DNA of 64,000 nucleotides from Lichenostomus cassidix (lineage: Eukaryota; Chordata; Aves; Passeriformes; Meliphagidae). The notes beneath the pieces were generated by a model, which did not search any database, had not been told where the DNA came from, and saw nothing but the letters and a program-made list of their open reading frames with translations. Location: the NCBI GenBank assembly GCA_008360975.2, contig CM039211.1, positions 68,476,565 to 68,540,564 of the forward strand, in the 5' to 3' direction. Shown here one piece after another: positions 1 through 14,390 of the stretch (position 1 is the stretch's first letter; every line of letters starts with the position of its first letter). Both the position numbers and the translations under genes were made by a program.

Positions 1-3000
1 GATTATTTCTTTTTTGTCTGTTTCTGTCCAGAATAGTCAATCACCTGTACAGTGAGCTGTCTTCTGAAGGCCAAACATGCAGGTGGAGACAGTAAAGGGA
101 ATAAGCAGGGATTTTCAAACTGTCCATGGCTTCAACAGCAGTGGGAGAGAATAGTCATGGTTCTAGTTAACCATGGAGCTAAACACACATTAATAAGCTT
201 ATGGAACAAATACAAAAGGTCTTCTGGCTGCTGTGTGCTCACTCAAGCATGCATCCTCTAGGAAAGTGTAAGGTCTTGGTCACTTCAGAATAGCTTTTCC
301 ACCTGTAAGCTGGTTTTCTCTCAGACAGCCTTCCAGCATCTCAGGAACACTGCATGTTGCATGTGCCTCCCCGTGATCTAAAAGTAATAGTTATAGTACA
401 AGTGACAGCATAATACAAAGATTCAGACTGTGTTTGTTCCATTGACTGAAATGGGAGGGTGAAGAGGTCTTTTCCTGTATATCCAGCTGGTGGGTTGTTC
501 TGGGCTTGAATTTAGAACAGACAATTTTTCATCCTTTGTGCTTTCTGCATGTGTCCTTTTAATTTAGGAGCCCCAGTTACATCTGCAGTTGATGTTAAAA
601 GATAGGTATGTTACTGAGGGCTGTTCATCTCTCCAGACCTTTAGCTGAAGAGCAAATGGTAGATTAGAATTCAGAACAGAGAAGTGCCAGATCTCTAGGA
701 GGCAGCAGATGAGAAAAATCCTTGGAGAAGGTCAAAAGAGGGACTGGTAGAGAGGGGAATTTGAGAGGAAATGAAGAGGTGAAGGGAAAACTCTAAATCA
801 CAGTGCAGGCAGGAGGAGAACTACATTCCCTGGAAGAACTAGAAATGTTTTGGTGAGGATATTTGTTGGGATAAAAAATGCAGAGTTTATCAGAAAAGAA
901 TTAGGTAGGTAAGGCTACTGAGGTCATTCCGAGGAAGGCCTGAACAGACATTTAAGGAAAGTAAATGCATGAGCCTGGAGGAGTAAAACCATAAAGTCAA
1001 AGAGTTCATGCATGGGGAGAAATGGCAAAAAACACATAGGCACTTCCAGAGTCTGTAATGGAGCAACAGACCTCTGAACCTTGCCGTAATTCCACAGCTC
1101 TGAATTAATCTAAGAGTCTGAACAAAATGTTCCAGCTCCATCTACAGTGGCTCCTCATGGAAACCTTCTATCACTACCATCTATTATGTTGTGACAGGAA
1201 ATAATGGAATGAGTGTAAAGATATCATGACCTTTGTGAATTTAGCTACACCATAAAAGGGCATAAGATGAGCAGAGACGTTTGTACATGTATTTACATTC
1301 ATATTTTGACATTGAAACTTAGGACAGGCCAGAACTAGCTTCATGCACAGTTGGAAGCCAGCTTTTTTTGTGTGAAATAATGGGGCAAGTTTAAATATGA
1401 GTTTAAACTTCCTCTCAGTGGACTGGTTGGAAGGTCTCTCACCAGAATAAACAGCAAGTCATCTCAAGTGCATGGAACAAGTCAAATGAGACACAGGTGT
1501 CCATCTGAGGATCAGCTGGAGATTCAGAGGCAAAATGGGAGAATTTTTATCCAGTAGTTCTTCTTCTGTGTGTTGGTTCATGCTTCTGCTGGCAAACAGC
1601 CAGAGAGGCACTAAGAAGAAACTGAGGAGAGCTCTGCTAAGTCCCAGACTGACAGAATCAGACCTTGCTTTCCAGGGGCAATTGATTTTGAATAGAAAAG
1701 GCCTGGTCTTCTTCCCAGTCTGTGCAGAAGAAAGGAAATACTGTATTTCTTCTTGGTTTTAACTGCAGGAAGCATCCAACTAATTGGCCAAAGGAGAGCA
1801 TGATGTCTGCTTGCTTGCAGTATAACTTGAACAGAACCAAGACTCCAGAGAATGGGACATAAAGGTGAGGTTGTAAAAGCCTTTTATCAGAGACATGTAG
1901 CAAATGCCAGCCATATGTATTATTATTCTTGCTCATGAAATCAGTGGGAAGAGAGGTTTTCTTACCAATGCATGTGGGAGAGAATTCTGATCTCTTAAAG
2001 AGCCAAGGTCATGGGGAAATTGGCTACTTTGAAGATTTTTACATGGCTGAAAAACATTATGTAATAAGATTACAACCCTTCACATAACTACATATTCATT
2101 GTCTTTGAGGTTCAGTTGTTATGAAATGGAACATTTTTAGGAAAGGGATGTCTATCTCTAGGTGATCTTCTTTTGCATCCACACAGCTGAATCAGTTGAA
2201 TTTCTGTAACTCCATATACCCTGTGAGCCTCAGACCTGGGGAAGTTTGTTGTACTGACATGTGGTCAAATCAGGCTGTTAGAGCCTGAAAGCTTGGTTGT
2301 CTTCCATAGCCACCTCAAGAGGTCAAATTATCACAAGAGCCTTGCTGGTGGCCTGTGAATTTCTAGTTCATAAAGTGGACTGGTCTGTGTTTCAGACCCA
2401 CAGTATTTTGTGCTTAACTGAAGATGTGGGATGAAATTTTTGGTGACTGGATTCTGCAGAAAATTTGCTTCCCAAGAGAGCAAGTGAGGCTGCCCAAAGG
2501 ACATCAGTTCCCTTTAGCTATACCCCTCCCAAGCTCTTCAGAAAAGTTAGATCAGATTTCACAACCCATCCCAGAAAAACATAGCTTTTTCATCTGAGAG
2601 GAAGAACTCTTTCATGCAAATGTGAGTTCTGTTTTAATGATTGGTTTAAAATATCTTAGTCCATATCAGGTAAGGATCTGCTCTTTCATGCCAAACAATT
2701 AAATAAGAAACCTTGCTGCTGTTCAAATCCTCTGTTCTACTTTTTAAAATGAAAATAAGAACTGAGGGGTCAAAACCTCTGCCTAAGTACATAAGACTCA
2801 AAGACACCATATCCCCCACCATGCCCCTCAATTTCAAAGCACTAAAACTCATCTCAAGTGTTTCTAAGTGTTGAAAGCTGCAAAAAATTCTTTATTAATA
2901 CCTCTCAAATATATGCATCAAATGCATAAGTATACATTTCAAAGAACTCTTTTGGCTGCCATATCCCCTTTCCTTTCTTTCAAAGCAGCCAACTTGGTCA

Positions 3001-6000
3001 GCAGCAGATTAAATACCAGATCATCCCCAGTCATCATAGCTCATTGATTTTGCTATGCTTGCCATAGAATGTATTGAAGGTTTGAAAATCAGAACTCAGT
3101 AATGTCAGGTGGGCATGGGAGAGCAATGTGCCTTCTGATAAATCAGTACACCAGCTGAACAATCTCAGTGTGCACCTTAATATTGACCTTAGTATTCTGG
3201 AACATTTCTCCACATATAGCTTTCAGTGGTTTTAATTACTGTTGTGACATTAGCAGGAGCATGTTCTGCTTGTACTTGAGCTTGTGTAAACTGGAATACA
3301 TTGTTATAAACCAATTTACACATGAGTTGGAGTCAGGCTGAGCAGTATTAGTCCCCGAACTTAAATGAGGACAGAACAGCTTGTAGACCCAACAGTGTTT
3401 TTGTGTCCCTGAGCTCATATCAGGATGAGTTTCAGGACTGAATCAAGGCTCCTGTGCCATGGTTTCCATGGAAAGAAATGTGAGACATGCAGTCTGGATG
3501 GGAGCTATTGCATGGTTTTTCAGATCCCCCTGGTTTGAGTAATCAGGGATTTAGAACAATGGTGATTTAATTAAATGAACAAAATAAATGTTTGATAGTC
3601 AGTTTGGATACAGTCTTTATATATATTGGTTTAAATTGAACTCTAAAGCACTCAAAAGACTTTCCAAAGTTCTGATATTTGCATTGTGGTGGAAGGGAAG
3701 GATGTGAATGTTATGGATGAAATTTAATTCCTGACTCTAATGCTGCTCACAGTAGGGTCATCATCCATCTATGCTGACCTCCAGCTTCCCATTTGAACTG
3801 AGAAATAAACTCAGTAATGGAGAGCCACTCTGTTTTTTCAAAAGTGATGAATTTAGATTTTTGCCCACACAAGACCCCAGAAAACAGGAGGTGAACCTCC
3901 AGCTGAATCTCTGGATGACATTTTATTCCTGACTAATCAAAATTGGCTGGTGGAGATGCTTTTATCCATTCAATAAACACAGAATGTGACATGGAAAAAC
4001 TCATAACAAGTCACTAACTCGAGTGAATTCCTGAAAGTAGGAGGGAAAATTTCAGTTCCAAGTTCATAAGTGGTGCCCAAAGGCATACAAGAAAGGTGAT
4101 TATGGTACATCAGTGCCATATGACAAAGAGCAGTTGCCCTGAACACAATAATTTCCTGGGAGATCATTTGCATGATGGTGGACTGAGATGACTGGGAATC
4201 TTAGCAATGATGAAACATTCTTTTGCAATATGATTCAATGCATGCAATGAATGGAAAGGGCTGAGTGTAATGCTGCTCTTGGCCCTCATCCAGCCTTCTG
4301 ATTGAATAACAGTCTGATATCCAGTGCACACTCAATCAGACAAGGTCCAAGATGGAAGAAAAGAAAGAAAAGACCAATGCAGTCATAACTGCACTGTGAA
4401 ATGCGAGTACTTGGAAGTGATAATAGCAGGGTTTTTAAAAGAGAATGGAAACTGTGATGCTCTTGAAGCCATCCTCTCAGAGGCTGTCCAAGAAGAAGTT
4501 CAACATCCCTTGGCAATAAGGAAACAGATGAATATAGAGTTAATAATGTTCCCAAGACCATTCACCTGCTGAAACAGATTCTAATATAGAAGACTACATG
4601 TGATCTATTTTTGTGCCTACAATGACTTCTGTGTTTGCCTCTACTCCCGGCATCACCCTCATTGTACTGTATGTAAAGCACTTTAGGACACATTGGCTAT
4701 GAAAGGAAGTTCAATTTGTGAAACCAAATTCTATTTTACCCTCAGTCGCTGCACGCTGAGCCAGGTCAGCTTGGCATTCATTTCACTTTTTTTTTTTTCC
4801 CAGAATTTCCAGCTCCTGCCTGCCTTCAGAGTAACCAAGGAAGCACACATATGATTTTATGTAAGTCATACAGATATTACAGTTTTATGTGTAAAAATAT
4901 ATACACTCTTACACATACACAGAGAGACTCTGTAGAAATGACTCATAATGACAAGCAAGAGACAGGGAAAAATATCAGTTCATGCTTTTCTTTGCCTGAA
5001 ATTTTCTGTTGCTTTTCTGCTGAATGATGTTCCTTTACTGTCTACATAATGAATACCCTCTTTCTTCAGATAATTAAAGAGATGCTGCCCATATCCAGCC
5101 AAAATTATATATTTACACATGGCGACCTTCTATTAATAAACATGTGAGATTGCTGCAACTGAACAAAACCTCACAAGTCTTCATTATTTCTCTCCACTTA
5201 GAGTCTTTGTTATTCTTCTCCTTATGTGTTTAGCACTGGTGAGAGATGCCAGAGAAACAGTCTCAATAAAAGGACAAGGCAATATTGTCTGCTTTCTCAC
5301 ACCTGGAGTCTGATGATTTGGACTGCCTCCTTGGTTCTGTGGCTGTGGGCCACTTTGTTTTATGTTTCATGAGCTCTAAAATGGAAATAGCTTTATTTCT
5401 CCCTTACCTCACTCCCCCCCCGCCCCCCACAGTCTTTCAAGGAAACAATATAAAACCATTGCCTTTTCCAAGGTCAAATACTCACACTTGGAATATCACT
5501 GTTCTTCTCCAGACTGTGATCCTATGCCTGCTGCCCCAGCCAATGAAAAGCATCCCTCTGAATGTGTGTGATGACTCATTTTGGATTCCAGTTTTGTGGA
5601 TTTCCCTGTAACACCAGAAGCAGAGGAAGTTATATTAGACCAACAGGTGAAGCAGGGAAAAAACCACACAAATCAGCCACTAAAACTTAAACTGAAAAAA
5701 TCTTAGTTACTTGAGCTTGAAGAAGACCTTGGAGAAATCTGATCGGTGAGGAAGTTTTTATTGTTAGGTTTTTATTTTGTTTTATTTTGTTTTTCTTAAC
5801 AGTGTGGCTGGATTAATAATGAGATTTAACTTCCTTCTATTCTGACTCACCTTATTCTTATGCTTAATTAAATGTGTAAAACTGTCTACAAGAACACAGA
5901 CTTTTCTCCACCTACAAAACAGCAAACATAAAAAGTACATGTTGCAGTCTGGCATCTTCCCCATGTGCTGAGGAACCTGAAATCAGCTGGTTTTGCTCCA

Positions 6001-7815
6001 TAACCAGTGGACTCAGGTGACCAGCAAGATGCAGAGCTGAAGAAGGAAGCTAGATTTTATTCTTTGTGCTCCCCATTAAACAAACACGTGAACAATATTC
6101 TCATACATGTCTCTTTCAGCATGACTGTGGCCAAGAAAAATGCAGATAATGAAGCATGGCTAGTTCAAGTTTAAGGAATATGTTATTTACCTGTTCTCCA
6201 TAGCCTGGCCTCAAACCCAAGCAAAAGGATTTGCTCCACTTCCTTTCCTGCTCAGCATTCATCATTTCATCTCATTCTCCTGCTCCCCTGCTAAGGTGTG
6301 AGCTGGTTTTTGTTTGACTGCTTTCTTTTTTCTCTGTTAATGATCATTTGTTCCCTTCCTCCTCTGTTCTGGTTTATTGGGCCCAGGAGTTTGGTTTTCT
6401 GAAGGCCTAGTTTGGTGTCCCTTGTTTTATTATTTTAACTCATTTGGTGGTCAAAAAACTTTCAATTCACATTTGATTTTCCCAATAAATCCTGTTATCT
6501 CTGCCTGGTTGCCAGCCTTCTCACTCACTGTCATTATCAGTTATATCCTATTTGCCCTAATCTAGTTATCTAGTCTTTTTATCAGCTTATTTTATCAACC
6601 CACACACAAGTGAAACTCCTTTGAATGCAGTAGAAGGCAAAGGCAAAGGTCTTCCTGTCCTGTTTGGAGTGGATAATTCAAAAACTCACAGCATGTGACA
6701 AGGCAGCTCTGAAGGAAGACTTGGAGCCAACATCCATGCAAAAATAGCTCAGGACAGTGATTCTGCTCAGAGGCCAGGTAGGCTAAATGATTCTACCCAA
6801 TCCCTGCTGCAAGCAATCATCTGGGAGCAAGGTCTCCAAGGCTTTCCTTCATAACAGCACGCTACACAGCCAACAAAATCCTCCACTTCTCCCACAGCTG
6901 GCAGCAGTGCATTTCTATAGTTGTTCACTTTCTAGCCTCTCCCAGACTCTTCCAGGTACTCTCTGATGAAAAGCACTCTCCTGGCAAGGAAGATTTTGGC
7001 AACCTACACAGTGTGTCCTTATTCTTGTCCACTGTTATGGGTATATGAGGCTGGACTAAGATTTTTTACTAAACTATTACTTCTGATTGTCTAAAAGGCA
7101 TATCTTGAAATGTTTGAATTTTGTATGTAAAACACCATCTTTCACAAAGCTTCTCCATAGCTCACAGTGTCAAATCAAAAGCCCAGAAATGCCGTGCAAT
7201 GTCTTTCACAGATGAGATGTAAAATTGTGGTCCCAAGAGGATAGAGATTTTTGTGAACAGTGTCTGTTTAAGAGCAGGTAAAATTTTAGATCTGGGAGTT
7301 AGGGAAAAACTTCTCCTTGACTGATAAAGCAGTATCAGTACATGGAGAGTAACTGATTATTCTCTTTGGACTTTGAGTAGGACAGGCACTGAGACCTTCA
7401 ATAACGATTAGTAGTCAGGACTTGATTTGATATCTCATTTGAAGGAAGGCATCTGCAAGATCATAATATCCTTCATGGCCTCAGCAGAGCCCTACTTGGT
7501 AACTGGCATGAGGTGGAAAAAGAAAGAGGTCTTATACTGGCTCATTCAATTTCCTAAGCCTCTTGTGTTTCCCTTGCAGATCTCCCGTTTGCATTAGGGG
7601 CAATACCACAGTTAAAACTCAGTTGTGATATCTTACAACGCAAATGCAAATCCTTCATAATGCTTCGGTGATTTTATTCTTTCTCCAATCTTTGACAAAA
7701 ATAAATCAAGAGAAATATGTTTTCCAGCATTTTTTTCTCTTTGACATGAAGATATACTGATACTTTTACTGACTTAGAAAACCTTTAAAAGCAACTTGTC
7801 TAGAAATTAATATAT

Positions 7816-7893
7816 TTCTTTTGTTTGTTTGGGTGGGGTTTTTTTTTGTTTTTTTCTTTTTTTTTTGTTTTGGTTTTTCATTGGGTTTTTTCA
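7816..7893. repeat. T-rich low-complexity tract
   Basis: A run of T tracts broken by single G or C bases. This is typical low-complexity sequence of bird genomes and has no coding content. Confidence 0.8.
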
Positions 7894-9451
7894 GATATTT
7901 TTTCAGCACACCCATTAATTTAAAACAATCTCTCCACTCTTCCTATTTCACCCTCTGACTCATCTTTAGGATTTCTCAGTCATCTGCTGTGTAGTGGGAG
8001 TTGAAATAATCAGCAGAAAAATTGGGCTCTTGTCTCCCTTTTCTTTTTTCCAAATGCCATAACTGAATCAAGCTATGTCAAAGAAAAACTAAGGACTTGA
8101 CAAAGATACATTAAAAAAGGCTACAAATCACCTGCAGTGTTGAACTAAATGAACGTATCAGAACCTAATTAATAGCAATATTGTTTTTAAACTTTTGTCT
8201 GTTGTGCAGGCAATCAGTTCTAACAACATAAGAGGGAACAATTCAACAGCTATGATGATCTGGGAGATGGAGGCTCAATTTCCTTCTTGGGCACAAACTC
8301 TCTGTGTGACTGTTTCTCTTGCCCATATGTTGGGGAGGAATTATAGCATCTCTTTCCTTCACAGGAATGTTGGTAGGATAAATACACTGAGGACTGGGAG
8401 GCACTCAGGTCCAGACTCATCCCACTTATCTGTGACACCCATCTGAGGAAACCAAGAGGTTTGGTTATTCAAGGATATATAAATTAGAGGCAGAAGGATG
8501 GACATCTGCAGGTGGATCAGGAGGTGTTTGTCATTTCCTGTTGGACTCACAGCTCCGTGTAGCTGGGGATGGGATGCAGTTGTCTGAACACAGGTATCCA
8601 GTGATGTCTCATGGGTCCTACAAATCTCAAGACATGTTTGGGGCAGATGGATGTGACACAAGACCTCCAGGATGGAGTGGGATGTCCCACTGCTGTTTCT
8701 GTGACAGTGGATGTCTATGTTGAAAAATACTGAATTTTCCTCACAGTGTTTAACATAGGTAAATAAATGACCATTAATAAATTATTGAATTTCTCCCCTG
8801 AAGTGCTGTCTTCATCAGCCTAGAACACCTTGCACCAGCCTAGGAACATCAGCTAAGTTACAGCTGTGCAGGCCACAGTGCTTTAAAAAATCACATTTAG
8901 AAACTCTGACAATTCCTTCCTCAGCAGTGGAGATACAGCCCTGGTGCATCATATCACTGGTTTCTTTTCCCATCTCTCAGCTCTGGAGGCTTGCCTCTGA
9001 CTTGCTGAATGTGAAAGATTATAAACTCTCTTCTCTGTCCTCTTGACTGTTCCTTCCAAACTTGCTAATAGCTGACCAGCTTTCCACTGTACTGTAGCAC
9101 AGTATATAATAACCTGCAATTATTGTCCATTTAGGCTTTCCCCTGGGTCTGCTTTATTCCTGCCATCAGTGGACCCATACACTGCTTTTCTGCTGATTTT
9201 ACTACCAGATTCATTGCTTCTGAGAAGGAAAAAAACCCCACTGATGATCTACAACCTGTTATATAATTTTTCCGTCTGTTGTTCTTATATTTTTCTTTTT
9301 TTTTTTCCCTGCAGCTCCTTGGCCTACTGTAGAGACTTTATGCAAATTGCTTTATAACAGGCCTTGCTCAGCTGTTGCTTCCTGTTCTGCACTGGATCAC
9401 TCCTAAAGGTTTTGCTGCTGTGTTTTGCACTTCTAAACAGCAGTTAATGTT

Positions 9452-9482
9452 GACCTCCTGATACCTGGAGGTCAGTATCAGG
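9452..9482. other. two overlapping, mutually exclusive inverted repeats
   Basis: GACCTCC (9452-9458) pairs with GGAGGTC (9467-9473), and CCTGATAC (9457-9464) pairs with GTATCAGG (9475-9482). The arms overlap, so only one hairpin can form at a time. There is no gene nearby, and chance is the simplest explanation. Confidence 0.5.
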
Positions 9483-10139
9483 AAACACAGCTGTGTTTTC
9501 ACTCTCTCTGTCTTGGCTTCTTCACCCTCTTAGCTGATCTGGGCAGCCAAGGTGGATAGAATCCTCACTTGGATATTACATTTTATTGCTTTTTATTTTC
9601 AGTAGGAGGGAGAAATTTTTTTCACCAGGTCTGACATAGTTCTTAGTATCTACACAAGAAGAGCTTCTGTCTCCTGTCTTTCTTCTCAGTCTTGAGCTAT
9701 GCTTCAGGCTTGGGGTATGTAGGCTAGTAAACCTTCAATCCTGTGGAAATCTTGGATTGAAATATAACAAATTTCCCAAGGCAAAGTCAAGAGGCAGTGA
9801 TGTGACTTACAAGCCAAAGGGTTAGTAGTAGCAGCAAGATTTCTAAATAATTCAGAAAGTCCAGGCAATTGTACACGTGAATTTACAGAGGCACGCTGTC
9901 ACTACGTCAACTGGTTTTATGTGTTTTATTGTTTTTTTTTTTTATTAATTCCACCATCATTGAATTTATCCATTTTGTTCCCGTAAACTTTACAATTAGT
10001 GCTCTGCATGGTCTCAATCAGATCCATACGAATGCTGCCCAAAGGGTTAAACACAAACAGATCCTCATTTAAACAAAACCAACCTCTGCTGCAAATCATT
10101 AATACAATATGCACAAAAGCCCTTCTTTACCTCCCCCAA

Positions 10140-10500
10140 AACAACACTTAGGCTCGGCTAATGGGAATGACCATCCATGTGTGGATCCAGCTGGTTCAGG
10201 GGTGGCTTCACTGCGGAGCTGAGCAGAGGCAAGGCGTTCTGTGCACAGCTCTTCGCTGCTGCCCCATCACCCTGCTCCACCTCTCGTGTCCCCCCGGTCT
10301 TCCTGGGGGTCCTGGGACCTTCGCTCCAGGAGGCTGTTTGTGCTACCCTCTAGTGGCCGAAGGACGGAGGAAAACAGCCGAATCAGGAGCACTCACCAAA
10401 TTTCATCTGAAGGGGATCACGGATTTTATTGTTAACGACGTGAAATCAAAGCAAGCGATTTTGGAAAGCAGGGGGGGAAAAAAACCAATCAAATGAACAA
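10140..10500. promoter_or_regulatory. isolated CpG-rich block, candidate regulatory element or insulator
   Basis: About 360 bp with well over ten CpG dinucleotides and high GC, set inside AT-rich, CpG-poor DNA. It contains a CTCF-type core (10,343-10,358). The overlapping open frames (111 and 64 codons) look like a by-product of the composition, since they resemble no known domain. It could be an insulator, a distal promoter or a decayed GC-rich repeat. Retained CpGs suggest low germline methylation, but that is inference. Confidence 0.4.
10343..10358 (-). promoter_or_regulatory. candidate CTCF binding core
   Basis: The plus strand reads CTACCCTCTAGTGGCC. Its reverse complement carries CCACTAGAGGG, which fits the vertebrate CTCF core (CCASYAGRKGGC) except for the base after GGG. 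The site lies in the only CpG-rich block for several kilobases. Orientation is minus. Binding itself cannot be read from sequence. Confidence 0.5.
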
Positions 10501-13500
10501 ATACAAAGAACCAAACCATACCAAACCATACCTGCTTAAAGGTGAAGGTTGGGAATGAATCGAAGCTTCTATGAGTGTCTTCTCATATTTGCCTAATAAA
10601 AAACCTCGATGAAATGGAAGGTGGTTTTGTAGTCTAGGCAGGGAATCAGAATGTTTTAAAATATCAGATATTTTTTGTGTGAACAGAAGGCAATAGTTTG
10701 ATGTTCCCACTCAACCTCGGAAAAATATGACAAAAATATTGTGTTTCCCTCACTATTTGTCTCTTTTGACTGTAAATTTTTAAGCACCAGAAACTCTCCT
10801 ACATTGTTCATACAGCTCACTGAAGTTCTTCTCTAGGCTGAGCCCTACCACAAGAGTGAAATGAATAAATAATATTTGATGAGTTACAAGGCTGTAGAAT
10901 GAGCTGAGATGGAACACAATGGTGGAGAGCTGCTGGCCAAAGACAGATGTCTGAGAGCAGTGCAGGAGAACGAGATGTGAGGGTTTCCAAAGTTAGTGAT
11001 CCACCTGAGGTTCTGGATTCTACTGCAGGACTCGTGTAGGGCAAGGGAGAAAATTAATGTAAAGATAACGAAGGTTAAAGGGGAAATTCAGCTAACCTCT
11101 GAAGAAAAATATGACAAAGAGATGAGGTTGGGTGCTGCAGCATCACAACTGGCACTGAGATTTAACACATACAGCAAAGCATCTAACATCCCCCAGTGTC
11201 CCATTGCTTTCTAGCCCTCACCAAGAATTATTTGAATCATTCAAATAGGTGCATTTTGGGCCCATTCTGACTCTCAGAATGTCATAGTTTTTTTTGGAGA
11301 AAATAGGCTCAACAAAATACATGCAAAGTGCTGGTAGACAGAACCAGCAGAAATCATGTTCTTCCAGCCTTGCTTTCCAGCCAGTGGCAACCATATTTGA
11401 CAGAAGACCTGTTTCAATCTCAGATTTGAAACAGGGGTTTTGTGGCTATTTGTGAGGTTGCTGGGAGCTATGGTAGAGATGTCCACACGTGTTACTTCTG
11501 GTCTTATGTCCTTCCAGAAAACTGAAGGCCCTTTAGCAATGTTTGAGACATCTCAGAGGTCCCCTGAGGAAACACTGAGGAAATTTACCTACTAGTTTTC
11601 TGAATATTCAGATGGTTCCAATTGTTTTCAAAACACCAGGCTATGACTTCCAGAGACTTGTGTTCTCACTACGGATGATACCAAATTGCAGTTCAGATGT
11701 AAGATATTCAGATGTGCAGAAAAGCCACTTGGGTAGAAGTTCAGTCCAACAGTTTAAGGTAAAACAAAACAAAACAAACTTTTTAAACTGGTTTAGGTGG
11801 AGTGAGGCATCATCTAATTGTATTACCTGGTAGTTCATAATTATCTTACAGTCATAAGTGCCCAGGCAACTTTGTTTCTAGTATTAGGCAAGAAGAAGAT
11901 TGCTACCATTTTGTTTCTTCTGTGCTACTGGAGACATATGTCCTGTGAGGCTATTTTAGTCTCATGAAATAGTAACCCTTAATTTGAGGGGCTTGATGCA
12001 GCAGGCAAAAATCAAAGTAAGACTTGCATTTATAAAAAACTCATGAGATTGTCAAATAGAGGATAAGACAGCAGCTGAGAGTTTCGTATGGTTGCTCAGT
12101 ATTTGTCTTGAAACACTCCCAGGAAGGAGGGCAGGCAACCTAGATATAAATTGGAAGAACAGATTAACCCTGACATTTCTAGGTCAAGGGAATAACCGAG
12201 GTCATGCCTTTCCCAGGCCTACCAAAGTCACATCTGCACTGATCAGGAGAGCTCATGGAAGTACTGATACAAAATTCAGGAGGGCAAATGGTGCCTCTAC
12301 TCTTCAAAATGCAACATGTTCACAATTACTTTTGTTTTCACTCACTACATCACTGTGCATGTTCTACCCTGTCTCTCTAAAGCAATTCTATAAATCATTG
12401 AAGAGAATGGTTCTATTTTTGCCTCAAATATCCTAGCCTTGAAATCTCATGAATATTTTCCAAATTAGGTCTTCAGTTTACTAGATCATATGCTTGTCTC
12501 CTGGTTTTGTATGTTACAGAGAGTTTCTGTTTGAGAAGAAACAAGAAGTCAATTCTGGTTAGTAAGACATGGAAGATATCTCAGGGTTAGAATGTAGAGT
12601 CATGAAATAATCCATTCCTTTGTCCTTCTAAGGCTGATTTTCTGTCTCTTTCAGGCCTGAGAGTTCTCTGCTATATTTTAAAGAACCTCCGGAAATGGAG
12701 ATGTTACAATCTTCCCAGTTTACTCAGCTACTTAACTATTCCACATCAGGAGAACATCTTACTGGTGTCTAATTTAAATCTTTGCTGTAATTTAAGTCCA
12801 TGCCTTCTTTTCCAGTTCGTGGTGCCTCTGAAAAATAATTAATCACACTTACCTTGGCAGCTTTTGAACTGAAGAACCATTATTTTGCTTCCCACTTTTT
12901 TTGACAAACAACCCCAGTGCCTTCAAATTTCTTTTGGAGGACAGATGTAGCTTAACCATGTAACAGCATATTTTTGTCCATAATATTCCATTCTGGGTTG
13001 TTTTCTTTTTAAATTAGGAATTTTGTTGTTGTCGTTAATTCTTTTCTCACACATTGGTGTAAATAGGAATGATTTTATATTTGTCCTTGGCTGTCTGTAA
13101 GTCTGCACCTCACCTTTTGCCCTCTGACAGTAGTTTAGAGAAGGTGCTGTGACACTGCAGCTCTGGTACCACCAGGTGCAACGATTTCAGGGTCTGTGCT
13201 TTAGTCTCTGTAATAACTGTAATTTTCAGCACAGTGACTGCAGCTTTTCCAGCTAAGGCGCCAAGTTGTGCCACCCAGTGAGAACACCTCTAAAAAGTGC
13301 TGAGCCCTGCCTGTGGGCACATAGTTTATTTCTAAGATTTATGGAGTGAGAGCAAGTATTGTCCTTATTGCAGATTACACAGGAAACCTCATTCAGCTGC
13401 ATTATGTGCTACCTGTACGACTGTAGGTAAATCATTAAGCTTTCTCTTGTTTAAGTTTTCTCTCACTTTAAGATGGAGAAGAAGATTTCCAGACCTCATA

Positions 13501-14250
13501 AGGAGAAAAGAATTTAAAACTGCATAATGATACTAAAAAAATGATAAGATGCATAAGCACCATTATGGAAAGAACAACTATTCTGTAACAAACTCTGAAG
13601 AACTGACACTCTTCAGATTATGCACAAAGATCCAGGTACACGAAAGCCTTTTACTGTTTAACTCATAAACAAATGCATTTGCTCCAGGAACAAATCATAA
13701 TATGCATAAAAAATACATGACAGTTTACCTCAAATGAGATTTCCCATACATATTAATTTTATAAAGAATTTATACTGTGGGGATTTTTTATTTTGCAGGG
13801 TATACTCAGCTACCAAAATCAGGATGAGAAATAAATACAAAAATTGGTTTCTTAGTGTAGCACCACTTCAAATGTCCATTTCTTGGTAGAGTTACATGAA
13901 TTGCGCATTTATCTGTTTTGTGGGCAATGTTGAGGCTTCAGTGCTTTCAATAGGTAGGATTTTTAAACTGTGTGATTTGTAAACTATGCAAACGATGGCA
14001 ATTTGCAACTGTAATTATTCCTTAAGTGGAGAGTTTGGCATTTTGTAAAGCAGATAATAGTTCAGATAATGGATTCATTAGATGTTCTTGGGTCTTGTCA
14101 CCTCGAAAAAAAATAGGCCATTTTCTCTCAGATAAGCAGCTCTCGTTTTCCTGCTTCTTCCTAAGGTTCATGACACTACTCATCATTTGGCCCTAAATCC
14201 AGCTCCTTACAGCTGTGACATCTTGGGTACTTGCTTGTTTTCTTAGGGAG
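10500..14250. other. intergenic AT-rich DNA, no gene seen
   Basis: No supported gene. Open frames are short and overlap on both strands. From 13,600 to 14,060 the sequence is AT-rich, has no obvious repeat, and contains ATGCAT and TATGCAAAC-type motifs, so it may include a conserved non-coding element. This cannot be settled without alignment. Confidence 0.5.
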
Positions 14251-14390
14251 AAAAAAAAAAAAAAAAAGAAGGAAAACAAGCAAAAAACCCCCAAACCAAC
14301 AATGGAAAACAACCAGCAATCTCCCCATCAAAAAAAAAAAAAAAAAAAAAAGAGAAAGAAAAACATTAAAAAAAAAACACAACAGCAACC
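14251..14390. repeat. A-rich low-complexity block
   Basis: A17 at 14,251-14,267 and about A22 at 14,330-14,351, joined by A/C-rich sequence. The Lys-rich plus-strand and Phe-rich minus-strand open frames over it are artefacts of this composition. Confidence 0.9.

Larger units (their letters stand above)
1..10140. other. intergenic AT-rich DNA, no gene seen
   Basis: No open frame here is longer than about 110 codons, and none shows a recognisable domain, codon bias or splice-site pairing. The stretch holds T-rich runs (for example 4,789-4,799 and 7,816-7,893) and a small pair of overlapping inverted repeats at 9,452-9,482. I found no CR1 tail, LTR or RNA gene. Ancient repeats too diverged to see by eye may be present. 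Confidence 0.6.

Noticed and set aside
6360..6560. Possible old LTR (CCCAATAAATCC with T-rich surroundings)
   Set aside because: No TG/CA ends, target duplication or TATA box could be paired with it.
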